Shown: in pieces, positions 1 to 12,701 of the stretch
Layout of the letters: every line of letters starts with the position of its first letter
Numbering within the stretch: position 1 is the stretch's first letter
Translations under genes and position numbers: made by a program
Notes under the pieces: generated by a model
Database searches by the model: none
What the model saw: the letters and a program-made list of their open reading frames with translations, nothing else
What the model was told of the DNA's origin: nothing
Assembly: GCA_033782935.1 (NCBI GenBank)
Contig: JAWQEG010000369.1
Span: 1,059,501 to 1,123,500 of the forward strand
From: Petrolisthes cinctipes
Taxonomy: Eukaryota > Arthropoda > Malacostraca > Decapoda > Porcellanidae
Direction: 5' to 3'
DNA: 64,000 bases

Positions 1-3000
1 CCCCAAAATATCGAATTTTCGGGTGTTTAGGGCCAGAATTTGAGATATAAACGGGTACAGAAGATGCATGCACATATCGACTTTTGGGCACCTAAAAGAT
101 CGATTTTCAGTATGTTTTTGGCCTGTATTTTGAAAGTACTCTAACACGGAGTAGGCATGTACAGATACCTTCAGGAACCTCTAAATATCGAATTTTCGGG
201 TGTTTTGGGACTGAATTTGATATATCGATTTTTTGGCACCTAAAATGTCGATTTTTAGCATGTTTTTAGCCTATTTTTTGAAAATATTCTAGCACTGTGT
301 AGGCATGTACAGATTGCTTCTGAGACCCCAAAATATTGAATTTTCGGGTGTTTTGAGCCTGAATTTGAGATATAAACGGGTACAGAAGATACATGCACAT
401 ATCGACTTTTGTGCACCTAAAAGATCGATTTTCAGCATGTTTTGAGCATGTATTTTGAAAATACTCTAACACGGAGTAGGCATGTACAGATCGCTTCTGG
501 GACCCCTAAATATCGAATTTTTGGGTGTTTTGGGACTGAATTTGAGATATCGACTTTTTGGCACCTAAAAGATCGATTTTTAGCATGTTTTTAGCCTATA
601 TTTTGAAAATATTCTAGCACTGAGTAGGCATGTACAGATTGCTTCTGGGACCCCAAAATATTGAATTTTCGGGTGTTTTGAGCCTGAATTTGAGATATAA
701 ACGGGTACAGAAGATACATGCACATATTGACTTTGGGCACCAAAAATATCGATTTTCAGCATGTTTTGGGCCTGAATTTTGAAAATACTCTAACACGGAG
801 TAGGCATGTACAGATCGCTTCTGGGACTCCAAAATATCGAATTTTCGGGGGTTTAGGGCCAGAATTTGAGATATAAACGGGTACAGAAGATGCATGCACA
901 TATCGACTTATGGGCACCTAAAAGATCGATTTTCAGTATGTTTTTGGCCTGTATTTTGAAAATACTCTAACACGGAGTAGGCATGTACAGATACCTTCTG
1001 GGACCTCTTAATATCGAATTTTCGGGTGTTTTGGGACTGAATTTGAGATATCGATTTTTTGGCACCTAAAATGTCGATTTTTAGCATGTTTTTAGCCTAT
1101 ATTTTGAAAATATTCTAGCACTGTGTAGGCATGTACAGATTGCTTCTGGGACCCCAAAATATTGAATTTTCGGGTGTTTTGAGCCTGAATTTGAGATATA
1201 AACGGGTACAGAAGATACATGCACATATTGACTTTGGGCATCTAAAATATCGATTTTCAGCATGGTTTGGGCCTGTATTTTGAAAATAATCTAACACTGA
1301 GTAGGCATGTACAGATTGCTTCTGGGACCCAAAAATATTGAATTTTCGGGTGTTTTGAGCCTGAATTTAAGATATAAACGGGTACTGAAGATGCATGCAC
1401 ATATCGACTTTTGTGCACCTAAAAGATCGATTTTCAGTATGTTTTGAGCATGTATTTTGAAAATACTCTAACACGGAGTAGGCATGTACAGATCGCTTCT
1501 GGGACCCCTAAATATCGAATTTTCGGGTGTTTTGGGACTGAATTTGAGATATCGACTTTTTGGCACCTAAAAGATCGATTTTTAGCATGTTTTTAGCCTA
1601 TATTTTGAAAATATTCTAGCACTGTACAGATTGCTTCTGGTACCCCAAAATATTGAATTTTCGGGTGTTTTGAGCCTGAATTTGAGATATAAACGGGTAC
1701 AGAAGATACATGCACATATTGACTTTGGGCACCAAAAATATCGATTTTCAGCATGTTTTGGGCCTGAATTTTGAAAATACTCTAACACGGAGTAGGCATG
1801 TACAGATCGCTTCTGGGACCCTGAAATATCGAATTTTCGGGTGTTTAGGGCCAGAATTTGAGATATAAACGGGTACAGTAGATGCATGCACATATCGACT
1901 TTTGGGCACCTAAAAGATCGATTTTCAGTATGTTTTTGGCCTGTATTTTGAAAATACTCTAACACGGAGTAGGCATGTACAGATACCTTCTGGTACCTCT
2001 AAATATCGAATTTTCGGGTGTTTTGGGACTGAATTTGAGATATCGATTTTTTGGCACCTAAAATGTCGATTTTTATCATGTTTTTAGCCTATATTTTGAA
2101 AATATTCTAGCACTGTGTAGGCATGTACAGATTGCTTCTGGGACCCCAAAATATTGAATTTTCGGGTGTTTTCAGCCTGAATTTGAGATATAAACGGGTA
2201 CAGAAGATACATGCACATATTGACTTTGGGCATCTAAAATATCGATTTTCAGCATGTTTTGGGCCTGTATTTTGAAAATACTCTAACACTGAGTAGGCAT
2301 GTACAGATTGCTTCTGGGACCCCAAAATATGGAATTTTCGGGTGTTTTGAGCCTGAATTTGAGATATAAACGGGTACTGAAGATGCATGCACATATCGAC
2401 TTTTGGGCACCTAAAAGATCGATTTTCAGTATGTTTTTAGCCTGTATTTTGAAAATACCCTAGCACTGTGTAGGCATGTACAGATCGCTTCTGGGACCCC
2501 TAAATATCGAATTTTCGGGTGTTTTGGGACTGAATTTGAGATATCGACTTTTTGGCACCTAAAAGATCGATTTTTAGCATGTTTTTAGCCTATATTTTGA
2601 AAATATTCTAGCACTGTACAGATTGCTCCTGGGACCCCAAAATATTGAATTTTCGGGTGTTTTGAGCCTGAATTTGAGATATAAACGGGTACTGAAGATG
2701 CATGCACATATCGACTTTTGTGCACCTAAAAGATCGATTTTCAGTATGTTTTGAGCATGTATTTTGAAAATACTCTAACACGGAGTAGGCATGTACAGAT
2801 CGCTTCTGGGACCCCTAAATATCGAATTTTCGGGTGTTTTGGGACTGAATTTGAGATATCGACTTTTTGGCACCTAAAAGATCGATTTTTAGCATGTTTT
2901 TAGCCTTTATTTTGAAAATATTCTAGCACTGTACAGATTGCTTCTGGGACCCCAAAATATTGAATTTTCGGGTGTTTTGAGCCTGAATTTGAGATATAAA

Positions 3001-6000
3001 CGGGTACAGAAGATACATGCACATATTGACTTTGGGCACCAAAAATATCGATTTTCAGCATGTTTTGGGCCTGAATTTTGAAAATACTCTAACACGGAGT
3101 AGGCATGTACAGATCGCTTCTGGGACCCCAAAATATTGAATTTTCGGGTGTTTTGAGCCTGAATTTGAGATATAAACGGGTACAGAAGATACATGCACAT
3201 ATTGACGTTTGGCATCTAAAATATCGATTTTCAGCATGTTTTGGGCCTGTATTTTGAAAATACTCTAACACTGAGTAGGCATGTACAGATTGCTTCTGGG
3301 ACCCCAAAATATTGAATTTTCGGGTGTTTTGAGCCTGAATTTGAGATATAAACGGGTACTGAAGATGCATGCACATATCGACTTTTGTGCACCAAAAAGA
3401 TCGATTTTCAGTATGTTTTGAGCATGTATTTTGAAAATACTCTAACACGGAGTAGGCCTGTACAGATCGCTTCTGGGACCCCTAAATATCGAATTTTCGG
3501 GTGTTTTGGGACTGAATTTGAGATATCGACATTTTGGCACCTAAAAGATCGATTTTTAGCATGTTTTTAGCCTATATTTTGAAAATATTCTAGCACTGAG
3601 TACAGATTGCTTCTGGGACCCCAAAATATTGAATTTTCGGGTGTTTTGAGCCTGAATTTGAGATATAAACGGGTACAGAAGATAATGCACATATTGACTT
3701 TGGGCACCAAAAATATCGATTATCAGCATGTTTTGGGCCTGAATTTTGAAAATACTCTAACACGGAGTAGGCATGTACAGATCGCTTCTGGGACCCCAAA
3801 ATATCGAATTTTCGGGTGTTTAGGGCCAGAATTTGAGATATAAACGGGTACAGAAGATGCATGCACATATCGACTTTTGGGCACCTAAAAGATCGATTTT
3901 CAGTATGTTTTTGGCCTGTATTTTGAAAATACTCTAACACGGAGTAGGCATGTACAGATACCTTCTGGGACCTCTAAATATCGAATTTTCGGGTGTTTTG
4001 GGACTGAATTTGAGATATCGATTTTTTGGCACCTAAAATGTCGATTTTTAGCATGTTTTTAGCCTATATTTTGAAAATATTCTAGCACTGTGTAGGCATG
4101 TACAGATTGCTTCTGGGACCCCAAAATATTGAATTTTCGGGTGTTTTGAGCCTGAATTTGAGATATAAACGGGTACAGAAGATACATGCACATATTGACT
4201 TTGGGCACCAAAAATATCGATTTTCAGCATGTTTTGGGCCTGAATTTTGAAAATACTCTAACACGGAGTAGGCATGTACAGATCGCTTCTGGGACCCCAA
4301 AATATCGAATTTTCTGGTGTTTAGGGCCTGAATTTGAGATATAAACGGGTACAGAAGATGCATGCACATATCGACTTTTGGGCACCTAAAAGATCGATTT
4401 TCAGTATGTTTCTGGCCTGTATTTTGAAAATACTCTAACACGGAGTAGGCATGTACAGATACCTTCTGGGACCTCTAAATATCGAATTTTCGGGTGTTCT
4501 GGGACTGAATTTGAGATATCGATTTTTTGGCACCTAAAATGTCGATTTTTAGCATGTTTTTAGCCTATATTTTGAAAATATCCTAGCACTGTGTAGGCAT
4601 GTACAGATTGCTTCTGGGACCCCAAAATATTGAATTTTCGGGTGCTTTGAGCCTGAATTTGAGATATAAACTGGTACAGAAGATACATGCACATATTGAC
4701 TTTGGGCATCTAAAATATCGATTTTCAGCATGTTTTGGGCCTGTATTTTGAAAATACTCTAACACTGAGTAAGCATGTACAGATTGCTTCTGGGACCCCA
4801 AAATATTGAATTTTCGGGTGTTTTGAGCCTGAATTTGAGATATAAACGGGTACTGATGATGCATGCACATATCGACTTTTGTGCACCTAAAAGATCGATT
4901 TTCAGTATGTTTTGAGCATGTATTTTGAAAATACTCTAACACGGAGTAGGCATGTACAGATCGCTTCTGGGACCCCTAAATATCGAATTTTCGGGTGTTT
5001 TGGGACTGAATTTGAGATATCGACTTTTTGGCACCTAAAAGATCGATTTTTAGCATGTTTTTAACCTATATTTTGAAAATATTCTAGCACTGAGTAGGCA
5101 TGTACAGATTGCTTCTGGAACCCCAAAATATTGAATTTTCGGGTGTTTTGAGCCTGAATTTGAGATATAAACGGGTACAGAAGATACATGCACATATTGA
5201 CTTTCGGCATCTAAAATATCGATTTTCAGCATGTTTTGGGCCTGTATTTTGAAAATACTCTAACACGGAGTAGGCATGTACAGATACCTTCAGGGACCTC
5301 TAAATATCGAATTTTCGGGTGTTTTGGGACTGAATTTGAGATATCGATTTTTTGGCACCTAAAATGTCGATTTTTAGCATGTTTTTAGCCTATTTTTTGA
5401 AAATATTTTAGCCCTGTACAGATTGCTTCTGGGACCCCAAAATATTGAATTTTCAGGTGTTTTGAGCCTGAATTTGAGATATAAACGGGTACAGAAGATA
5501 CATGCACATATTGACATTTGCACTAAAAATATCGATTTTCAGCATGTTTTGGACCTGAATTTTGAAAATACTCTAACACGGAGTAGGCATGTACAGATCG
5601 CTTCTGGGACCCCAAAATATCGAATTTTCGGGTGTTTAGGGTCAGAATTTGAGATATAAACGGGTACAGAAGATGCATGCACATATCGACTTTTGGGCAC
5701 CTAAAAGATCGATTTTCAGTATGTTTTTGGCCTGTATTTTGAAAATACTCTAACACGGAGTAGGCATGTACAGATACCTTCTGGGACCTCTAAATATCGA
5801 ATTTTCGGGTGTTTTGGGACTGAATTTGAGATATCGATTTTTTGGCACCTAAAATGTCGATTTTTAGCATGTTTTTAGCCTATATTTTGAAAATATTCTA
5901 GCACTGTGTAGGCATGTACAGATTGCTTCTGGGACCCCAAAATATTGAATTTTCGGGTGTTTTGAGCCTGAATTTGAGATATAAACGGGTACAGAAGATA

Positions 6001-9000
6001 CATGCACATATTGACTTTCGGCATCTAAAATATCGATTTTCAGCATGTTTTGGGCCTGTATTTTGAAAATACTCTAACACTGAGTAGGCATGTACAGATT
6101 GCTTCTGTGACCCAAAAATATTGAATTTTCGGGTGTTTTGAGCCTGAATTTGATATATAAACGGGTACTGAAGATGCATGCACATATCGACTTTTGTGCA
6201 CCTAAAAGATCGATTTTCAGTATGTTTTGAGCATGTATTTTGAAAATACTCTAACACGGAGTAGGCATGTACAGATCGCTTCTGGGACCCCTAAATATCG
6301 AAGTTTCGGGTGTTTTGGGACTGAATTTGAGATATCGACTTTTTGGCACCTAAAAGATCGATTTTTAGCATGTTTTTAGCCTATATTTTGAAAATATTCT
6401 AGCACTGAGTAGGCATGTACAGATTGCTTCTGGGACCCCAAAATATTGAATTTTCGGGTGTTTTGAGCCTGAATTTGAGATATAAACGGGTACAGAAGAT
6501 ACATGCACATATTGACTTTGGGCATCTAAAATATCGATTTTCAGCATGTTTTGGGCCTGTATTTTGAAAATACTCTAACACTGAGTAAGCATGTAGAGAT
6601 TGCTTCTGGGACCCCAAAATATTGAATTTTCGGGTGTTTTGAGCCTGAATTTGAGATATAAACGGGTACTGAAGATCCATGCACATATCGACTTTTGTGC
6701 ACCTAAAAGATCGATTTTCAGTATGTTTTGAGCATGTATTTTGAAAATACTCTAACACGGAGTAGGCATGTACAGATACCTTCTGGGACCTCTAAATATC
6801 GAATTTTCGGGTGTTTTGGGACTGAATTTGAGATATCGATTTTTTGGCACCTAAAATGTCGATTTTTAGCATGTTTTTAGCCTATATTTTGAAAATATTC
6901 TAGCACTGTGTAGGCATGTACAGATTGCTTCTGGGACCCCAAAATATTGAATTTTCGGGTGTTTTGAGCCGGAATTTGAGATATAAACGGGTACAGAAGA
7001 TACATGCACATATTGACTTTGGGCACCAAAAATATCGATTTTCAGCATGTTTTGGGCCTGAATTTTGAAAATACTCTAACACGGAGTAGGCATGTACAGA
7101 TCGCTTCTGGGACCCCAAAATATCGAATTTTCGGGTGTTTAGGGCCAGAATTTGAGATATAAACGGGTACAGAAGATGCATACACATATCGACTTTTGGG
7201 CACCTAAAAGATCGATTTTCAGTATGTTTTTGGCCTGTATTTTGAAAATACTCTAACACGGAGTAGGCATGTACAGATACCTTCTGGGACCTCTAAATAT
7301 CGAATTTTCGGGTGTTTTGGGACTGAATTTGATATATCGATTTTTTGGCACCTAAAATGTCGATTTTTAGCATGTTTTTAGCCTATATTTTGAAAATATT
7401 CTAGCACTGTGTAGGCATGTACAGATTGCTTCTGGGACCCCAAAATATTGAATTTTCGGGTGTTTTGAGCCTGAATTTGAGATATAAACGGGTACAGAAG
7501 ATACATGCACATATTGACTTTGGGCATCTAAAATATCGATTTTCAGCATGTTTTGGGCCTAAATTTTGAAAATACTCTAACACTGAGTAGGCATGTACAG
7601 ATTGGTTCTGGGACCCCAAAATATTGAATTTTCGGGTGTTTTGAGCCTGAATTTGAGATATAAACGGGTACTGAAGATGCATGCACATATCGACTTTTGG
7701 GCACCTAAAAGATCGATTTTCAGTATGTTTTGAGCATGTATTTTGAAAATACTCTAACACGGAGTAGGCATGTACAGATCGCTTCTGGGACCCCTAAATA
7801 TCGAATTTTCGGGTGTTTTGGGACTGAATTTGAGATATCGACTTTTTGGCACCTAAAAGATCGATTTTTAGCATGTTTTTAGCCTATATTTTGAAAATAC
7901 TCTAACACGGAGTAGGCATGTACAGATACCTTCTGGGACCTCTAATTATCGAATTTTCGGGTGTTTTGGGACTGAATTTGAGATATCGATTTTTTGGCAC
8001 CTAAAATGTCGATTTTTAGCATGTTTTTAGCCTATTTTTTGAAAATATTCTAGCACTGTGTAGGCATGTACAGATTGCTTCTGGGACCCCAAAATATTGA
8101 ATTTTCGGGTGTTTTGAGCCTGAATTTGAGATATAAACGGGTACAGAAGATACATGCACATATTGACTTTGGGCACCAAAAATATCGATTTTCAGCATGT
8201 TTTGGGCCTGAATTTTGAAAATACTCTAACACGGAGTAGGCATGTACAGATCGCTTCTGGGACCCCAAAATATCGAATTTTCGGGTGTTTTGAGCCTGAA
8301 TTTGAGATATAAACGGGTACTGAAAATGCATGCACATATCGACTTTTGTGCACCTAAAAGATCGATTTTCAGTATGTTTTGAGCATGTATTTTGAAAATA
8401 CTCTAACACGGAGTAGGCATGTACAGATCGCTTCTGGGACCCCTAAATATCGAATTTTCGGGTGTTTTGGGACTGAATTTGAGATATCGACTTTTTGGCA
8501 CCTAAAAGATCGATTTTTAGCATGTTTTTAGCCTATATTTTGAAAACATTCTAGCCCTGTACAGATTGCTTCTGGGACCCCAAAATATCGAATTTTTGGG
8601 TGTTTTGAGCCTGAATTTGAGATATAAACGGGTACAGAAGATACATGCACATATTGACTTTGGGCACCTAAAATATCGATTTTCAGTGTGTTTTTGGCCT
8701 GTATTTTGAAAATACTCTAACACGGAGTAGGCATGTACAGATACCTTCTGGGACCTCTAAATACCGAATTTTCGGGTGTTTTGGGACTGAATTTGAGATA
8801 TCGATTTTTTGGCACCTAAAATGTCGATTTTTAGCATGTTTTTAGCCTATTTTTTGAAAATATTCTAGCACTGTGTAGGCATGTACAGATTGCTTCTGAG
8901 ACCCCAAAATATTGAATTTTCGGGTGTTTTGAGCCTGAATTTGAGATATAAACGGGTACAGAAGATACATGCACATATTGACTTTGGGCATTTAAAATAT

Positions 9001-10204
9001 CGATTTTCAGCATGTTTTGGGCCTGTATTTTGAAAATACTCTAACACTGAGTAAGCATGTACAGATTGCTTCTGGGACCCCAAAATATTGAATTTTCGGG
9101 TGTTTTGAGCCTGTATTTGAGATATAAACGGGTACTGAAGATGCATGCACATATCGACTTTTGTGCACCTAAAAGATCGATTTTCAGTATGTTTTGAGCA
9201 TGTATTTTGAAAATACTCTAACACGGAGTAGGCATGTACAGATACCTTCTGGGACCTCTAAATATCGAATTTTCGGGTGTTTTGGGACTGAATTTGAGAT
9301 ATCGATTTTTTGGCACCTAAAATGTTGATTTTTAGCATGTTTTTAGCCTATATTTTGAAAATATTCTAGCACTGTGTAGGCATGTACAGATTGCTTCTGG
9401 GACCCCAAAATATTGAATTTTCGGGTGTTTTGAGCCTGAATTTGAGATATAAACGGGTACAGAAGATACATGCACATATTGACTTTGGGCACCAAAAATA
9501 TCGATTTTCAGCATGTTTTGGGCATGAATTTTGAAAATACTCTAACACGGAGTAGGCATGTACAGATCGCTTCTGGGACCCCAAAATATCGAATTTTCGG
9601 GTGTTTAGGGCCAGAATTTGAGATATAAACGGGTACAGAAGATGCATACATATATCGACTTTTGGGCACCTAAAAGATCGATTTTCAGTATGTTTTTGGC
9701 CTGTATTTTGAAAATACTCTAACACGGAGTAGGCATGTACAGATACCTTCTGGGACCTCTAAATATCGAATTTTCGGGTGTTTTGGGACTGAATTTGAGA
9801 TATCGATTTTTTGGCACCTAAAATGTCGATTTTTAGCATGTTTTTAGCCTATATTTTGAAAATATTCTAGCACTGTGTAGGCATGTACAGATTGCTTCTG
9901 GGACCCCAAAATATTGAATTTCCGGGTGTTTTGAGCCTGAATTTGAGATATAAACGGGTACAGAAGATACATGCACATATTGACTTTGGGCATCTAAAAT
10001 ATCGATTTTCAGCATGTTTTGGGCCTAAATTTTGAAAATACTCTAACACTGAGTAGGCATGTACAGATTGCTTCTGGGACCCCTAAATATCGAATTTTCG
10101 GGTGTTTTGGGACTGAATTTGAGATATCGACTTTTTGGCACCTAAAAGATCGATTTTTAGCATGTTTTTAGCCTATATTTTGAAAATACTCTAACACGGA
10201 GTAG
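1..10204 (+). repeat. Array block 1: mixed trimers, monomer map
   Basis: Unit starts read from the sequence: 1 L1 (partial); 155 S1-L2a/L3 hybrid; 480 S2-L2b-L1; 981 S1-L2a-L3; 1482 S2-del-L2b-L1; 1973 S1-L2a-L3 variant; 2474 S2-del-L3; 2789 S2-del-L2b-L2a-L3; 3456 S2 (8-bp deletion)-L2b-L1; 3948 S1-L2b-L1; 4449 S1-L2a-L3; 4950 S2-L2a; 5274 S1-del-L2b-L1; 5764 S1-L2a-L3; 6265 S2-L2a-L3; 6766 S1-L2b-L1; 7267 S1-L2a-L3; 7768 S2; 7916 S1-L2b-L3; 8417 S2-del-L2/L1 hybrid; 8731 S1-L2a-L3; 9232 S1-L2b-L1; 9733 S1-L2a; 10057 S2. Contracted units (2474, 4950, 7768, 8417, 9733) and one expanded unit (2789, four monomers) are whole-monomer losses or gains. Confidence 0.85.
7768..8063 (+). repeat. S2-S1 short-short dimer (first of four)
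   Basis: S2 (7768) is followed directly by S1 (7916), with no long monomer between. S2 ends like a long monomer (GAAAATACTCTAACACGG) and the S1 carries CTAATTATCG instead of CTAAATATCG. The same junction and the same CTAATTATCG occur at 10,205, 16,785 and 20,595, so all four descend from one event. Confidence 0.85.
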
Positions 10205-10881
10205 GCATGTACAGATACCTTCTGGGACCTCTAATTATCGAATTTTCGGGTGTTTTGGGACTGAATTTGAGATATCGATTTTTTGGCACCTAAAATGTCG
10301 ATTTTTAGCATGTTTTTAGCCTATTTTTTGAAAATATTCTAGCACTGTGTAGGCATGTACAGATTGCTTCTGGGACCCCAAAATATTGAATTTTCGGGTG
10401 TTTTGAGCCTGAATTTGAGATATAAACGGGTACAAAAGATACATGCACATATTGACTTTGGGCATCTAAAATATCGATTTTCAGCATGTTTTGGGCCTGT
10501 ATTTTGAAAATACTCTAACACTGAGTAAGCATGTACAGATTGCTTCTGGGACCCCAAAATATTGAATTTTCGGGTGTTTTGAGCCTGAATTTGAGATATA
10601 AACGGGTACTGAAGATGCATGCACATATCGACTTTTGTGCACCTAAAAGATCGATTTTCAGTATGTTTTGAGCATGTATTTTGAAAATACTCTAACACGG
10701 AGTAGGCATGTACAGATCGCTTCTGGGACCCCTAAATATCGAATTTTCGGGTGTTTTGGGACTGAATTTGAGATATCGACTCTTTGGCACCTAAAAGATC
10801 GATTTTTAGCATGTTTTTAACCTATATTTTGAAAATTTTCTAGCACTGAGTAGGCATGTACAGATCGCTTCTGGGACCCCA

Positions 10882-12636
10882 AAATATCGAATTTTCGGGT
10901 GTTTTGATCCTGAATTTGAGATATAAACGGGTACTGAAGATGCATGCACATATCGACTTTTGTGAACCTAAAAGATCGATTTTCAGTATGTTTTGAGCAT
11001 GTATTTTGAAAATACTCTAACACGGAGTAGGCATGTACAGATCGCTTCTGGGACCCCTAAATATCGAATTTTCGAGTGTTTTGGGACTGAATTTGAGATA
11101 TCGACTTTTTGGCACCTAAAAGATCGATTTTTAGCATGTTTTTAGCCTATATTTTGAAACCATTCTAGCCCTGTACAGATTGCTTCTGGGACCCAAAAAT
11201 ATCGAATTTTCGGGTGTTTTGAGCCTGAATTTGAGATATAAACGGGTACAGAAGATACATGCACATATTGACTTTGGGCACCAAAAATATCGATTTTCAG
11301 CATGTTTTGGGCCTGAATTTTGAAAATACTCTAACACGGAGTAGGCATGTACAGATCGCTTCTGGGACCCCAAAATATCGAATTTTCGGGTGTTTAGGGC
11401 CAGAATTTGAGATATAAACGGGTACAGAAGATGCATGCACATATCGACTTTTGGGCACCTAAAAGATCGATTTTCAGTATGTTTTTGGCCTGTATTTTGA
11501 AAATACTCTAACACGGAGTAGGCATGTACAGATACCTTCTGGGACCTCTAAATATCGAATTTTCGGGTGTTTTGGGACTGAATTTGATATATCGATTTTT
11601 TGGCACCTAAAATGTCGATTTTTAGCATGTTTTTAGCCTATATTTTGAAAATATTCTAGCACTGTGTAGGCATGTACAGATTGCTTCTGGGACCCCAAAA
11701 TATTGAATTTTTGGGTGTTTTGAGCCTGAATTTGAGATATAAACGGGTACAGAAGATACATGCACATATTGACTTTGGGCACCAAAAATATCGATTTTCA
11801 GCATGTTTTGGGCCTGAATTATGAAAATACTCTAACACGGAGTAGGCATGTACAGATCGCTTCTGGGACCCCAAAATATCGAATTTTCGGGTGTTTAGGG
11901 CCAGAATTTGAGATATAAACGGGTACAGAAGATGCATGCACATATCGACTTTTGGGCACCTAAAAGATCGATTTTCAGTATGTTTTTGGCCTGTATTTTG
12001 AAAATACTCTAACACGGAGTAGGCATGTACAGATACCTTCTGGGACCTCTAAATATCGAATTTTCGGGTGTTTTGTGACTGAATTTGAGATATCGATTTT
12101 TTGGCACCTAAAATGTCGATTTTTAGCATGTTTTTTAGCCTATATTTTGAAAATATTCTAGCACTGTGTAGGCATGTACAGATTGCATCTGGGACCCCAA
12201 AATATTGAATTTTCGGGTGTTTTGAGCCTGAATTTGAGATATAAACGGGTATTGAAGATGCATGCACATATCGACTTTTGTGCACCTAAAAGATCGATTT
12301 TCAGTATGTTTTGAGCATGTATTTTGAAAATACTCTAACACTGAGTAGGCATGTACAGATCGCTTCTGGGACCCCTAAATATCGAATTTTCGGGTGTTTT
12401 GGGACTGAATTTGAGATATCGACTTTTTGGCACCTAAAAGATCGATTTTTAGCATGTTTTTAGCCTATGTTTTGAAAATATTCTAGCACTGAGTAGGCAT
12501 GTACAGATTGCTTCTGGGACCGCAAAATATTGAATTTTCGGGTGTTTTGAGCCTGAATTTGAGATATAAACGGGTACTGAAGATGCATGCACATATCGAC
12601 TTTTGTGCACCTAAAAGATCGATTTTCAGTATGTTT
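10882..12636 (+). repeat. Segmental tandem duplication (1,820-bp offset), copy A
   Basis: Copy A matches 12,702-14,456 at a constant offset of 1,820 bp. Shared private variants include GTTTTGATCCTG, TTTTGTGAACC, TTCGAGTGTT, GAAACCATTC, GCCTGAATTATG and GCCTATGTTTTG. Differences I noticed are 11146 c / 12966 a and 11887 t / 13707 c. The match breaks at 12637 (TTTTGAGC versus TTTTTGGC). Confidence 0.85.
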
Positions 12637-12701
12637 TGAGCATGTATTTTGAAAATACTCTAACACGGAGTAGGCATGTACAGATCGCTTCTGGGACCCC
12701 T

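Noticed and set aside
1..154. Left array boundary
   Set aside because: The first bases are simply an L1 monomer cut by the window edge; there is no transition to non-satellite DNA.
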